NCBI GenBank assembly: GCA_030077755.1
Contig: JAQJZZ010000018.1
Coordinates: 124,001 to 188,000, forward strand
Length of the DNA stretch: 64,000 nt
DNA from: Filosporella fistucella
Taxonomy: Eukaryota > Ascomycota > Leotiomycetes > Helotiales
Direction of reading: 5' to 3'
Shown piece by piece: positions 1 to 12,441 of the stretch. Position numbers and translations under genes: made by a program. Under the pieces are notes generated by a model, which saw nothing but the letters and a program-made list of their open reading frames with translations, was not told the origin of the DNA and did no database searches. The first letter of the stretch is position 1. The number at the start of each line of letters is the position of its first letter.

Positions 1-880
1 CTATGCGTGATTATTATAAGACTATTATAATAAAGTGGCACTTAGCTTATATGATTACCCTAATTCGATTGCTTTAAGAAAAGCGCCAAATAACGATAAT
101 AATATTAAATAGCGACGATAATCGTTAATAAAAGAATAAGACTTAATAAGAAGTTAAAAAAGGGATAAAAGATATATTAGATAGCAAAACTTAGCTCTAA
201 TAAAAGGCCAAAAGTGTTTATTTTCAAGTATTATTATACCTTATAATTGCAAAAATCTTAATCTATTATTAGCGCATCTTTCTATTACCTACCTTAGTAA
301 TAGACCTTTGCAATTAAGGATAGTAATAGCGATAAGGGTATTTAAGGAAGGATCGTTATCGCCATAGGCCACTATAAAAGAGGTGGGCGAAAAGTTATAA
401 AGAAAATAGGAAAGATATTAAGTTTAAGAGGTTAAAAGGAATGGGAGGGTTTATATACGCTATAAGAAGCCATGTGAGCCTGGAATTAAGAATAAATGGC
501 CAATTATTTATTATGCTTTAAAAGCAAATTTCTAAGGAAAGACACGGGATATTTTCTTTTTAGGTTCTAATATTAGGGATTACTTTACTCTTTTAAGCAT
601 TTCCTTATAATTAGAGTTATTTGGGCCTATTTTGGAAGACTTAAACGTACTCATTTAATAAAACTAGGTGGGGGCGAGTATAAAAGGGCTCTAAAATCAG
701 TGTTTATTATACTAGTCACGTGGGGCACGTGTTCGGCTATTTTCTAGTGTTTTATCATATCATTCCAAGGCTCGACCTTCTATACTTAGAGACTTAGATA
801 ATAATGCCATAATTATTAAAGACCACCAGCTGCTTACCCTTTTTATTATTTATATTATTTGTGGTTCTATTTATAATAGC
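1..880. repeat. AT-rich, RIP-like repeat debris
   Basis: The first ~880 bases are very AT-rich and dense in TAA/TTA/ATA words, with no open frame of useful length on either strand. This looks like a transposon remnant mutated by repeat-induced point mutation, but I recognise no terminal repeat or transposase motif, so the element is unnamed. Near its right edge sit two CACGTG hexamers, at 717-722 and 726-731. Confidence 0.5.
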
Positions 881-2468
881 TATTGTGATTCGTGAACAAG
901 AGACAATTTGAGGCTTTCAAGTCAATTCTTCACTCTTCACTTGAAACGACTTGGTAGCACCTTCCCTCTAGAAACTGCGAAAGACTCGACCAGGTTTCTA
1001 AAAGAAATGGAGAGGAAGTGCGTTCCGCCAAAGCATATTCTAAGATTTTGATATCACTCAAAGTGGGAGGCGGCTATCTGGTTCGTCCCTGACTGGTGTA
1101 ACTTGGCCTCCAAAAGTATGCACCTCTATCCCTTGTGTGACTCCAGGATATAAACTGTTTATGGAACGTGAGGCCGTTAGCGAATGCTGACCGAAACACC
1201 AATAAGACCGGTACTAGATATTGCTATCCTTCAACCAAGCTTTTTATTTCGCCTGATATATCATCGACGTGCCCGCATCTGAATCACTGCTTGTAATTCG
1301 TTGTATCTCTTCCTGCTCTTTCCTCGTCCGACGTTTCTATTCCCCTCTACCGAACATGTGGGAGTTTCATAGTCTTGAATATCAAAGGCTTAAAAAACTT
1401 CATCTCTAATTGGAGGACCACCGCCACATCAAAGATCAAATATACGACCAGTAGAACATTGCTCGAACTGCTGCCCATGAAAAGCTGCTGTCAGCTCATA
1501 TGGCTCGTCTCATTATCTGGAGAATTTTCATCCGCTGTGCAGCTTTGTGGCTGAATTGGGCTCCGGCATATAATACATTCCACTAAGAGAGTCTTGGCAA
1601 CGTATCACTCTTAAGGTCTGAAAGATTATCTCCGTGGTAGAGGATGTGCAGGACCGTTCTTCGTGTAGCAAGGCGTAAAGATCCGTTTGACACTGTCCTT
1701 CTCCAGGTTTCAGAGTGGTTACCGAAGAAACTTTATCTCTACTCCGCTTTCCAAATCGTGATCAGACTTTCATCGCAAATGTTCTCGGACGACGATATAT
1801 CCATCGTGTCTTCGGTGAAATGAATCTGATCTAATAGTTAAGTATAGTCGATCGTCTTCATTTTTTTCTCGCCCGAGCATGGTAGCTTCGCATATCCTTC
1901 AATCAGTGAATTGTTTTTCGTTCCTCTCTAAATATAGATGGTGGGGTGCTCAAGCAAAAACTGGAGAAATATTGCTTGTCAAGACCTTGAACATTAGACA
2001 ACATTTCGTCATCTGAAACTGAGGCTTCTGGGAAAGGTAGGAATGAAAATCGATTTACTTCTGTCAATCTTGGCGTTGAGATGATTTGAAGCCTGTCCTC
2101 AATCAGTGCCACGGCTATTGTTTGATCCAAGTCTGAGGTATGTGCTGTTTCATCTTTTATCCAATTGGATCTGCCTACAATCGCCCTAACGAAATTTAAG
2201 TTTTCTAGTCTCTAGAATACAGTTCTTGTTGTAACGCAGATCGCTTTGATTCTTCTGTAGTCATACTTTAGGTTCACCACCCCTAATGTCTGAAAGTTCT
2301 AAGGCTGAACTATGTGTAGTGGTATTGGAGAGTCGCATATATGTATCAGTATCAAACGCAACGAACTGTTGACTCAAAATCAGAGCAAGGCATCGTCAGC
2401 CTTGAAAAGATATGCCTACCAGGTGAAATCTACTTAAGACTGATTTCTTTTTCCCATCTCGGTACAGC
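881..2468. other. Intergenic, no supported gene
   Basis: Only short open fragments occur here. One plus-strand stretch around 1670-1823 reads protein-like for about 50 codons before a TGA, and a 75-codon minus-strand frame spans 1903-2130. Neither extends through plausible introns into anything I recognise. The right part is the presumed promoter of the transporter starting at 2469. Confidence 0.4.
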
Positions 2469-4228
2469 ATGTCTACCCCGTGCGATGAAGAAATGGCGAA
2501 CAAAAGACAGAAAGAGACTGCTCGCTGTTCTCTGAACTCTAAAACAGAGAGAAGGGAATCTGGTGATCTTTCTGGGAGCGTCTTCCTTATCTCCTCTGAC
2601 GGAAAAATACTCAGCCTTCCAATACCAACCAAGTCTCGTCAAGATCCATTAAACTGGACCAAAATGAAGCAGGCACGTGCTTTCACGGCTCTATACATCT
2701 TCGCAATCACCGGTCACGTCATGTTGGAAGGCCCAACTTATCTGTTTGGTCCACTCAGAGATCAATTCCCGATAGAGGTATGTTGTCTATAGGACGAAGA
2801 AGCTGCGCGAACTTATTAATTTGTCAGGACCACCCTTCATTTCAAGTCCAACACCTTATATCGTCTCCGAAGCTATTCATGGGTATTGGAGCATGGATAT
2901 GGATTCCACTGTCGTTGGCGATTGGACGGAGACCAGTGTTTTTGTTGAGTACAGTTCTCTCGGTGATAGCTGCATTAGGCGCGGGGATATCTGGTACATT
3001 TTACCACCTATTAGTCGCAAGTTGTCTACAAGGGTTTGCTCAGGGTGTCACCACGAGCATGGTATGTTTTGTTGTTCCTGGCAGATGTGGAAGACCCAGC
3101 TCATTCTTCTAACATCGCAAGGCTCTCCTCATGATTATCGATATTACCTTCATACATCAAAGACCACAAGCAATTGCCATGTTTTGGTGTCTTGTGGCAT
3201 GTATGACAGATGTCATTCTTGCCCTCGTTCCGCTACTAGTCAAGTCAGGATCAACATGGCGCGAATTCTATTTCCAATGGAGCGTGCCAGCCGCTGTATC
3301 CAGTTTACTGGCATTTTTCTTCTATCCAGAAACATATTTTATTCGCCCACCAATCGCTTTCGATGGACGTATACTTGTGCAGAGTGCCACTGAAAAGGTT
3401 CAGATATATGAGGACTGGGCCGAAGCACCAGGCGGCAAAGCATTGCCAGATATGCCAAGGCAATCTCAATGGGTTCAAGACTTGAAGTTCTGGGGACTTA
3501 CTCGCGGGGGTTGGAGAGCCATGCGGCAGTGTTATTCACAGGCGCTTGGCTGTCTTGTAAATCCGTTGATATTTTGGGTCGCCATTCTCAATGCTTTGGT
3601 ACTTGCCAGTGTTCTATCAATTGGCGAAACATATCTCGATATTCTCTGCGACCCACCATACAAATTCAGTGCTCATGCTGTTGCTCTCGTGCACCTGGCC
3701 GCTGCTGTGGGATCTCTCGCTGCATGGCCAGCTTCTGGAGTCTTAATTGCTTGGGTTTCTCGCCAGCTAGCAATGAGGAATCGTGGTGTTCGGGATGCCG
3801 AGCACTACCTCCCTGCTTTTATACTGCCAATTACCACCGGCATGATAAGCGTCATTATTTATGGGCTTGCGAGTGAACACAAGTGGCACTATATGTGGAT
3901 TATATTTGCTTATGGGCTCAATTCCTTCACATTCGTGAGTTTGGCGACTGCTGATACTCTTTGGGTGACCGAAGCCTTTCCTCGATGGGCTGCGCCAGCT
4001 TTGGTAGTTCTTAGTGGGCTGAGTAATATGGCAAGCTTTGGGATAAGCTTTGGTATAAATCCATGGATTCGTTCACAGGGTCTCTCTGGTGCAGATTTAG
4101 AAATCGGGTTGATGATTGCAGTGGTTGGATTTATCGTGGTCCCAGTCGCTTTCTGGGGAAAGAAGCTGAGGCAGCATATTGACGGGAGGTGGGGTTTGAG
4201 CGAGAAAGGTGCACTGAGGCCACAATAG
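2469..4228 (+). CDS. MFS transporter, HOL1/DHA1-like
   Basis: Predicted plasma-membrane transporter of the major facilitator superfamily; the substrate cannot be told from sequence. Three exons, 2469-2777, 2828-3061 and 3122-4228, are joined in phase by GT-AG introns of 50 and 60 bp, giving 549 residues. A soluble N-terminus of about 70 residues carries the DPLNW motif common in fungal HOL1-like DHA1 transporters, just before the first membrane helix. The loop between helices 2 and 3 has the GRRPVF signature (LAIGRRPVFLLST), and about 12 hydrophobic segments follow. A long charged central loop lies around residues 265-300. The start is the first methionine in the frame that continues into the coding exon. 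It is isolated from other transporters and lies beside repeat debris. Family assignment is confident; specificity is unknown. Confidence 0.88.
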
Positions 4229-5577
4229 TTATGGATAATTTCCAACTATCCTCAAATCTTTTAATAGTTGCGTAAGCTGCGCAGTTTCGTTTTATGAGAG
4301 ACATATAATATATAATCATTCGACAATATTTCTGCCTGTGAGAACTTGCTATTTATAGTCTAATGTAATGCCTGACACAAAAAGGAGAATTGACAGGGCT
4401 AGTTATTCCTTCTAACAGGTTTAAGGCTTCGTTGACCCCAATCAGCAAATCGACCAGCAGCCGTCATTTTATCATACCAGACTTACCACCATGACCACTT
4501 CATTATCATACTCAATAATTACAGGCTTCTAGTGGCAACCCCTTCTCAATGTCTCAATTTGTGCATGATCTGATGTTTCTAAAGGCTTGCGCTGTTTGCT
4601 GGCATTCAGTGCTATTTCAGCTGCTACAGAATCAAACAACGCCCAGCAGGCTGCCTCCATTCTATTACCAATCAAACATCATGTATAGGGTTTAGTGAGA
4701 ATTATGAGTGGCCTAAAAATGTTGCAGTCATTCCTAATTATCAGCTACTGGCGAACAACTATACATCTTCAATTGCCACCAAAAGTGTTGCAGAATGGCC
4801 GGATCAGGTGGAATACTCATGGCATGGGATCTGGCTTGATTTTATCCCTCATCGACAACCAGTGCTCATGGGGCTGCTTCCACTCTTCTTATATCGCACC
4901 TTACTGTTGGAGGATCTGCATCGTAGGTCAAGAAGACGAATTCATTTAGTGAAGGCGATGGCTTTTAATTTTCATGGATACTGACCACATCTAGGACCAG
5001 CGGGGACAGACTTTGCAATGATTTTGCGGTGAATTTTGAGTTCAGGAGTTATGATACAGAGTTTATTATCAATTACACATAAAGACTATTCGATGCTAAA
5101 CTCAGATTACTCTGGTGTTATACGATACACGGTGAACAATGCACTTTGATTATTCCTAAGGAGACGAGCATTTCTCTTCTCGCTCTCAGAAACTTACAAT
5201 TGACACAAGTTGTGAGACAAACATCGGTACCAAATTCCAACATTTGATATCAGCGGCGCAAGCGGATAAATCTCAAATTTGGATGCCAAGTACGCCAAAT
5301 TCTAATTTTAAAACGTTGGGTTCTGTCGTGAACATGCTGCTAACTTAATCAGAAGCACAGATAGCAGTTCCAATTCCAGCATCCTTGTATGACCCTCACC
5401 TACTGAGATCGAGTTTTGTGCATACATTTTCAAGGGCACAAATTCTGCTGAGCTCAAGGGGGGGATTGCCTTACTAACCATTTACTCACAAAGCACAAGC
5501 CCTGGTGTGTCAATTGAGCATCGTTCAGCTAACGTTCATTGTAAGAACTTTAGTTCTACTAAACTATATTTTCTCCC
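4229..5577. other. Intergenic, nothing recognised
   Basis: About 1.35 kb between the transporter stop and the stop of the minus-strand gene ending at 5578. It has only short random open frames on both strands and no repeat I can see. It probably holds the two converging 3' ends. Confidence 0.4.
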
Positions 5578-6475
5578 TTACCTCTGTTGCTGGCCACCCA
5601 GTAAATCGAACATCCACGAATCTGTATATAGTACTGGCGACTGTGTGCACCCCTCTATCTTAATTGTGCAAAAGTACCCATAGCCTCCATCGAAAACTCT
5701 GTTACTCCATCTTCTCCATTCGGTGAGTATCCGGGTAGGATCGATTGTAAACGTGTCATACACAAGTGCGTCTGCGCTCAATGAAGACGTAACCGAAGCA
5801 GTAATGATGCAGTCGCTGAAATCAGACAAAGAGGGGTCGGAAGACGATTTCAAGAAGAAGGAAAAGCGACCAGGAGGATAAGGTTCAGGACCGCTAGGAA
5901 TCTGAGCCGAGAGGGAGAGCGAGTCGCCAGAGAAGGTGGAAGGCCCGAAAGAGAATGCCACCATGCTATTGATCGAATTAGCATAAAAAGTATTCATGTG
6001 GTGGAAAACCATCTAGAGATTAGGGAAGTCAAACCGTGACCCGTCGAAAGCTGAATTGTCGAGAGGAATACTGATGGAGCCTCTAGAGCTGATGTTGACA
6101 GAGTACGGGTCCTGGAAGATCTCACTGACGGCGCCGCATTCAAAACTCGGGTTGTAAATAAGATTTCCAGGAGTCCGTGGATCGCAGTCAGGAGGAGGTG
6201 CAAAGGGGTCTGTGGTGGGGCTGGGTAAGACTTGGGTCGTGGATGAGCTACAAAACTCATGGTCGTTAAGGATGTTCGAGGTTGCAGAAGCTAAGTCTGA
6301 TGGCTGTGAATGTCAGAGAATTTCACACTAAGAAAAGATCTCGGCTTACATTGCTGTAAATCACAGTCACATAGCTGCATGTTGGCTGCGTAGATTCTGC
6401 GAGCCCACTCAGAATAGAATATGCATTGATAGCACTTGAGTAACAGGAAAGACTAAGCAGAGTTCGAGGTAGCAT
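5578..6475 (-). pseudogene. Secreted-type protein gene with in-frame TAG
   Basis: Exon 1 (6475-6350, 42 codons) starts with a short hydrophobic, signal-peptide-like leader. A 46-bp GT-AG intron (6304-6349) follows in phase 0. Exon 2 contains an NLIYNPSFECG segment, reminiscent of the NPSFE opening of carbohydrate-binding-module-like beta-sandwich domains in fungal secreted proteins. After 138 codons the frame meets TAG at 6013-6015. The same frame then continues without a break from ATG 6012 to a stop at 5578, adding 144 codons of ordinary composition. With the stop read as an amino acid the product would be about 283 residues. No GT-AG intron removes the TAG while keeping the surrounding sequence. 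I infer a nonsense mutation, a sequencing error or readthrough. Function is unknown; cell-wall or extracellular location is inferred from the leader. Confidence 0.6.
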
Positions 6476-8007
6476 CTTGAGAATGAGGATAAAGAAATGA
6501 GAGTCGAAGCTTTCATATATTTAAGTTTTCACGATGGTGTTTGGAGACATATTCTTTTTGGGCTTGGAAGCCATGTCTTACTTTAAATTAGTGAAAAGGT
6601 CTAGAACTTAAAAGTTAAAAGAAATTACTAGTCTTAAAAGAGCTCGAGAACCTAGCAAGGTTTAGAAGGCGTGCAATGTTGAAGTCACGAGAATAAGCAA
6701 GTCCTTATGAGTGATCCCCCCCTAAGAGTTTACTTGTGTTTCCTGTCTCCCATACCCTCCAAATTGGTTTCCACGCCACCACCCCTTTATCAGATAAAGA
6801 GCTCGCTTATTATACCGTAACTATTATCAAGATACTTAATATATAGCCCTACACTATTTTTCTATCTTAGGTTCAGGTAGCTATTTCATTGTTATCTTCA
6901 AATGAGGTTCGGCTTCCAATTATAGGAGGTCCAGATTCCGGGCGGCTGATATCAAAAGGAATTATAACACAGCTTTTCTGAATTCGGACTAGATTGTTTA
7001 TCGTCTGGAATCCAATAGACTTAACCACGTCATTGTTCTCACATTTACAATTATCGGAATTCACGATTAATGTGTAGTTTCTTTAAGTTGCTATCTTGGC
7101 CTTTAATTCTCTCACTTACACGACTAACTGGCATCAGGGGGCAAAGTATTGCTTGGTATCTAATCAACGAAACGGTCTTCTTGTTTTCTATCCCTACCAT
7201 GCTGGACTTCCTTGCACATACTTAATTTCGAACAAGGTGGATTATATTTTTTACCCTCCAAATATAGGCCTTCCAAACTCTTGCTCTTGGATGCTAGTGC
7301 GAATGCCAAAATGGACTAGCAATTGCAATCGGCAATATTTTTCTTTAGGAATCGTATCTCTATATCGAAAGCAAAAGATTACCAAGCTCATCACGAATAC
7401 GAGCGTAAGGTCATGTGGGTCTGATCACGTGTATATCGTGTTGAATAGATGAGGGGCAGTTTACCTTTGCAGGACATAGTCCAGAATCCCAGCAATATTC
7501 ATGGATGCGCGCACTATGAGATATATTCTGATGTGGTGTATAAGTTCGACATGTTCTGCTGACTTCAAAAATTTCTGTAACAGCACGTGCATATGGTCTC
7601 TTTTGCAGGAAAAATATGCTAAATATATTATAATGAAGGGGAGATACTTATATAGTTCAGTTTTAAAATGACCGAGAGTTCTATCCAAGTGCCGGTTAGA
7701 GCAGCAATTCCTGCTTTGATGAACAAAGTGTATTGGTTGAAGAGTGATCTCGGCAGTTGAGTATCTTGAAGATCGATCGTGGAAGAGATAATACCCACTT
7801 GCTCCCGATATAAGTCTGCATTACCTGGAATCATTGAGAAACCGTCTCAAATGCCTGAATGAGATAAGATAATAGTAGATGAGAATCACATGAGCATGAT
7901 TACCATGAAGGCATTAGAGACCATGTGCTAAAATATCATTTCTGTTCATCGCATATGATTTATTTATATATCTTTCACATACCGGAAATCACTCAGCAGC
8001 ATTCAAC
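6476..8007. other. Intergenic with weak open frames
   Basis: The stretch holds the promoter of the gene starting at 6475 and the 3' flank of the SNF2 gene. A plus-strand frame of 118 codons (7096-7452) and minus-strand frames within 7461-7834 are open. They have no recognisable motif, no splice continuation and AT-rich codon use, so I do not call them genes. Confidence 0.35.
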
Positions 8008-11000
8008 TTAACCAAGTTGAGTGCGAAGATGCTAGACTTATGTTAGCCCCTCCTCAAAAGATACCCTAAATTACTAACCTCAAGTCGCTTTGTGGCATCC
8101 ATGAGATTTCGACGGATTTCAAACGCCTCTGCAGCAATATTTCTTTTCAACTCTTGAGTCGCGATAACGTTCTGTATGTCGTCAGAAATATTCCAAAGAA
8201 GCTAGCGAACCAAAAAATAAATATATACCTGCTCAAAAGAATCCTGAATCTGATATCGAATCGTCTTGACCTCTTTCTCCTGGCCTAACCGATGGATACG
8301 ACAGAGCGCTTGCTCTTCCATCATTGGATTCCATTGTGGTTCCATCAAGTATGCCACTGAGGCAGCGGTAAGATCGAGCCTAAAATGAAATCAGCAATTC
8401 TTCATTTTGAGAAGTGCTGCACGAGACGTACCCGGCACCACCACACGTGATGGAAACAAGAATGACTTGAATAGACGGATCTGTCTGAAATTCCTGAATA
8501 GCTTGATCTCTCTTTTCTCCAGAGTGCTGGCCATCTATTCTTGTGTACGAGATCGACTCTCTGTCGAACAGTGACTGGATCAAGTCAAGTGTGTAAGTCC
8601 AGTATGAGAAGACGACACTATCATTGTAAGCTATGTCAGAACTTCACAGGAAGAGCCTCATTTCACTTACCTCTTCTCTCCATCAGGACAACATTTCAAG
8701 TCACTCAGCAACCTCTTCAGCTTCGTGGACACCTGCTCTGGAGGTATTTCCGGGAGTGACTTTTGCTGCACCCCATCCACGTTTGCGAGTATGTCTTGAG
8801 GAAAGGACACCTCTACGCTCTTGCATGCAGGAATGCAACAACATTTTGGAACGGGTTCGCCGTTTGGTGTGTCCTTGATGCATGATCCACATGTGAGTGT
8901 AAAACACTTGGTAAGATATGGCTTTGGAATATCAGGATCTGAGCCGCTAACTCCGTTGATGAGGGCATTATCGCAGACAGAGCATCTTGCTTCACCGTCA
9001 CAGATTAACGTCTCGAATGCCTTGTTCGCAACAGTCTTATTCCACACTTGGGCGCCTTCAGCCCCATTAGAATCTTGCCTTCTCGCAGCGACATGCCTTT
9101 TGGAATGAATGAGACCATGATTGCATATTAGACGAAGTTCGTTGAGCTGCTGTAAGGCATTGAGATATTCCCCTGGTTTGACTGGATTTGAAGATAAGGC
9201 TTCGTCAAATCTCCTCCTAGTTCGATCCTTTGCCTCGTTGTAGAACTTTCTCTCCTCTTCACCAAAGACGAGTTTAATTGTCTCGTCTCTCCTAGCTGGA
9301 AGCTCAATGATTTCTTTCGTTCTACACAAGGATATACATTTCACAAGTTTCTTTAGCCGAGATGTATCTTTGTCCTTTTCGCGCAACCATGGTTTGGCAA
9401 TTTCTGTGTCGAATACCTTGGGATTTGAGAAAGGATGAATTTTGAGGAACTCCACAAGACTGGCAAAATCTGACCCTCGATTTTGAATTGGCGTCCCAGT
9501 GATAGCCCAGCGACTCGTGGCATGGATTGCGCAAGCTGCTCGAGCCATGGCTGTCTGACGATTTCGAATTGTATGAGCTATATTACATTATTATAACTCA
9601 ATTATTTACAGATCGGGGTACATACCCTCGTCAAGAACAATTCGATGCCAGAAAAATGAATATAAGGTGTCCTTTCCAATGAATTTGGGGTTGGTAAGTC
9701 GCTTCTGCTCACGGACTAAAGTCTCAAAAGTTGTAATGGCAATGTCATAACCTCCAAGAGACAACATTTGTCTCTTTTGAGATCCATGGAACCGAGTCCA
9801 AGACAAGGTGTTGGGTCGAAGGTGTCTTCAACGGATCAGTTAAATTCAGTGTGTGCTGAAGAAGAAAACTTGCCTTTTCAATTGGGATTCCCACGTTTCC
9901 AGAACTGTTAAGTCATCAATTAGAGACTAAGAGAATTAAATTTATACTTACGTGAGTAAGGAACCACTATCAATGTACTCTTTAGACGTCGCAATGAGCC
10001 CCCATCTCGCATAAAGATGAATGGTTCTCTCTTTTTGCAAGTATTCAAAGCAATTAGAGAGATCATTGTTAGTGATTTTCCGAGACCCATCTGATCAGCA
10101 AGAAGTCCACCCTTGGCCTCTTCAGGGACAGCTTTCTGAGACATTTCAGTGATTAGATTAGTGTACCTATTCCTGGTCAGTGGCTTCGTGCTTGAAATGA
10201 CGTGTTACTAACTTAATTTGTCCCGTCTCGTCGAAAGTCTTCTCCCATAGGTCATCACCTGAGCCATCAAATGCCCAGCCTTGCTCGCGTTGTACCATGA
10301 ATGTTAATGCCTTCTTCTGGTGTCTGCAACATATAAGTATAAGATTCAATACAGCCTCACGATCATAACTTACTTGTAAAGTGGTGTTTTGATAGCGTCT
10401 GGAGCATCTGTCAAAGATAGGTGTGCATCTGAAGTGAGCTCAGAAAACAGCTCTTGGGTCAGTTTTAAATCCCCAATATCTGCTTGAAGCTTGATTAGTT
10501 CAGGCGAGTCTGTCATAATCACTTCATCATTGAAGGATATCAAATGCGGGTTGCAATAAGGTACAACTTTATCGCAATTCGTCGGGTCTTGCAGAAAAAC
10601 CTTGCACTGGGTCAAGAATTTACCAACAGAGTTTCCCAAATCTTTTGGCCCATAGATAATTGCTTTCATGACATACTGCAACTCGTTGGTTCCCACTTTG
10701 CGTGAACCTTTCTTTTTACGTGCGGCTCGTTGGCTGATTGTACGGCATGAAATTTGAAATGATATATCTTGCTCCGTACTCAGCTTCACCATAATATTTG
10801 CCACTCTCTCATCCAGCTCCCCAAATTGTACATCCCTATCCTTCTGCCATAGCTGATCGGGTGCCAAGAAGAATAACTGAATATCAGATGTGTCTAAGTT
10901 GTGAGAATTCCGTGTTGTAATTGGGACGTCTGTTATCTAATAATAATTAGCGACAACATGGAAAGTCACGCAAAGTTCAAACTTACCATTCCATAGCAAA

Positions 11001-11424
11001 CTTCATTTGGAAATGGAAGGTGGGGCTCTGGGATCTCGACTTCCATAGTAGGTAAACTTTCAGCAAGATTACTATTCACATCTTGAACTTGGATACCGAT
11101 ATCGAATTGTGGGAAATGATTGTGCTGATGCTCTTCAGCGACGTAAAATGAATTGTTCGAGGTTTGGAAAGAATAACCGTCTTGCTGCAAGGTCGAGTAG
11201 GTCAAATCATGGCTTGGGTTGTCAAAAGGGTCCCTCCATGAACTGGTAATTCCTGAATCGAAACTGAAATTGAATGGATCCAATATAATTTCCTGCTGAA
11301 GATCAAATGATGCAGAAGTAACAGCCGTAAACATATCGCCATATTGGTAGTCTAGTCGAGCCCGTTTTGCTTGCGGTTCCGAAAAGTCCCAATCTCCATT
11401 AAAATCGGCCTGAAAAGTCTCCAT
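8008..11424 (-). CDS. SNF2-family helicase with RING-like domain (RAD5/HLTF-like)
   Basis: Predicted nuclear DNA-dependent ATPase of the SNF2 family, probably acting in chromatin remodelling or damage tolerance. It starts at METFQ (11424) with an acidic N-terminus. After a 49-bp intron (10938-10986) comes an HLTF-like N-terminal region. The helicase core shows Walker A (GGLLADQMGLGKS), DEAH (VLDEAH, split by an intron) and the TGTPIQNR motif. A cysteine-rich RING-like insert follows (CSVC, then KC, TC, SC and KCCC) that lacks the usual histidine. The C-terminal lobe has the GGAG-LDL and RIHRLGQ motifs. About ten short introns are needed, and one (9826-9873) requires a GC donor. Two ends are possible: a TAA at 8043 by reading through, or a TAA at 8008 after a 47-bp intron (8032-8078) with a good CTAAC branch site; I prefer the latter. 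Ubiquitin-ligase activity is uncertain because the RING is degenerate. Confidence 0.88.
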
Positions 11425-12441
11425 ATCAGCTGATTATCCCCCAGTCTTTTCGTGGTGTCGCTTTTGGTATAAAAGGCAGTCTAACGGACAATGCCTTTGC
11501 GACAGATTAGTATCGCAGATTTTGAGGATGAAATCAATCAGTTATTGGATATACAAGATGATCTTGGAGTTCATAGCGATATGATAGAAACATCAACTGG
11601 AATGAATTGGTAAACCCCTGATCAATTGCACGCCCGACTTCTGAGGAATTGAAACATTGTTTGCCTTTCGTAGAGCCCTGGAGGCTGAGTTGTCGGTGAG
11701 CCTACCTGGGCCCGCCACTTTTGACACAGCCCCCACCATGCCGGTCACACCCGTGAAATCGTAGCACAGCTGCACAGCAATTGAACAATCGCAGCAAAGG
11801 AGTACCAGTGAAGAATATTGATTCGATATTCTGATTAATCAATGCCTCTCGACTTTGCGCAATTGATATACGGTCAAATGTATACTTTGACAAGTACCGA
11901 CTTTGGATGTTGTGGGTATCGAGAAAGCAGCTGTCGCAAAACACTCGAAGCATCTAGATTTCAGAGGCTACATGCATTGCAAGGATATCTGATTGTGTTC
12001 ACCGAGTACAGTTGCTAGCCAATAAATTGAGCATGTACAAACACAATGGTTAATTACCATGCATTCGAACCTTGCGCATGATACGCACTCACGTATATCT
12101 CCCACAAAGGAAGCATATTTCATCTTGTGCTTCCACCTCTACTTCTAATCTGCGGTGCGAGAATATTCATTCCCGCAAAGTAGCCACTTAAGACAGCATA
12201 TTTACGCCACAGACGTAGGCTCTTGCTATCATATCCAAGTACTCAGTGCATTTGTATTAATCTCAATGTGAGGCATGCACCAGAATGTCAAGCGATTTGT
12301 AGTCGCTTCGATAATTTTGTCGATTTGGAATTCATTCTCCTGGTCTACTCGATAGTTGCAAGGATCTGGACAGCTGGAGGCTTTCTGATGGATTGATGGC
12401 TGCTCAATCCAGTCCCAATATAGTACTTGCAAGCTAATATC
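11425..12441. other. Intergenic, one short acidic open frame
   Basis: Apart from the 40-codon frame listed separately at 11491-11613, this 1-kb stretch shows no convincing coding region. It contains the promoter of the SNF2 gene at its left edge and the 3' flank of the membrane-protein gene at its right edge. Confidence 0.4.
11491..11613 (+). CDS. Possible 40-residue small ORF
   Basis: A complete ATG-to-TAA frame encodes 40 residues with an acidic, helix-like composition (for example IADFEDEINQLLDIQDD). It lies head-to-head with the SNF2 gene, 66 bp from its start codon, and a TATAAAAG string sits at 11468-11475. The frame could be a short peptide gene, an upstream ORF or a chance frame. The terminal ...TTG|GTAAAC could also be a splice donor to a downstream exon, but I found none. 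Low confidence. Confidence 0.2.
   Translation: MPLRQISIADFEDEINQLLDIQDDLGVHSDMIETSTGMNW

Noticed and set aside
7096..7452. 118-codon plus-strand open frame
   Set aside because: No motif, AT-rich codon use and no splice partners; most likely a chance frame between two minus-strand genes.
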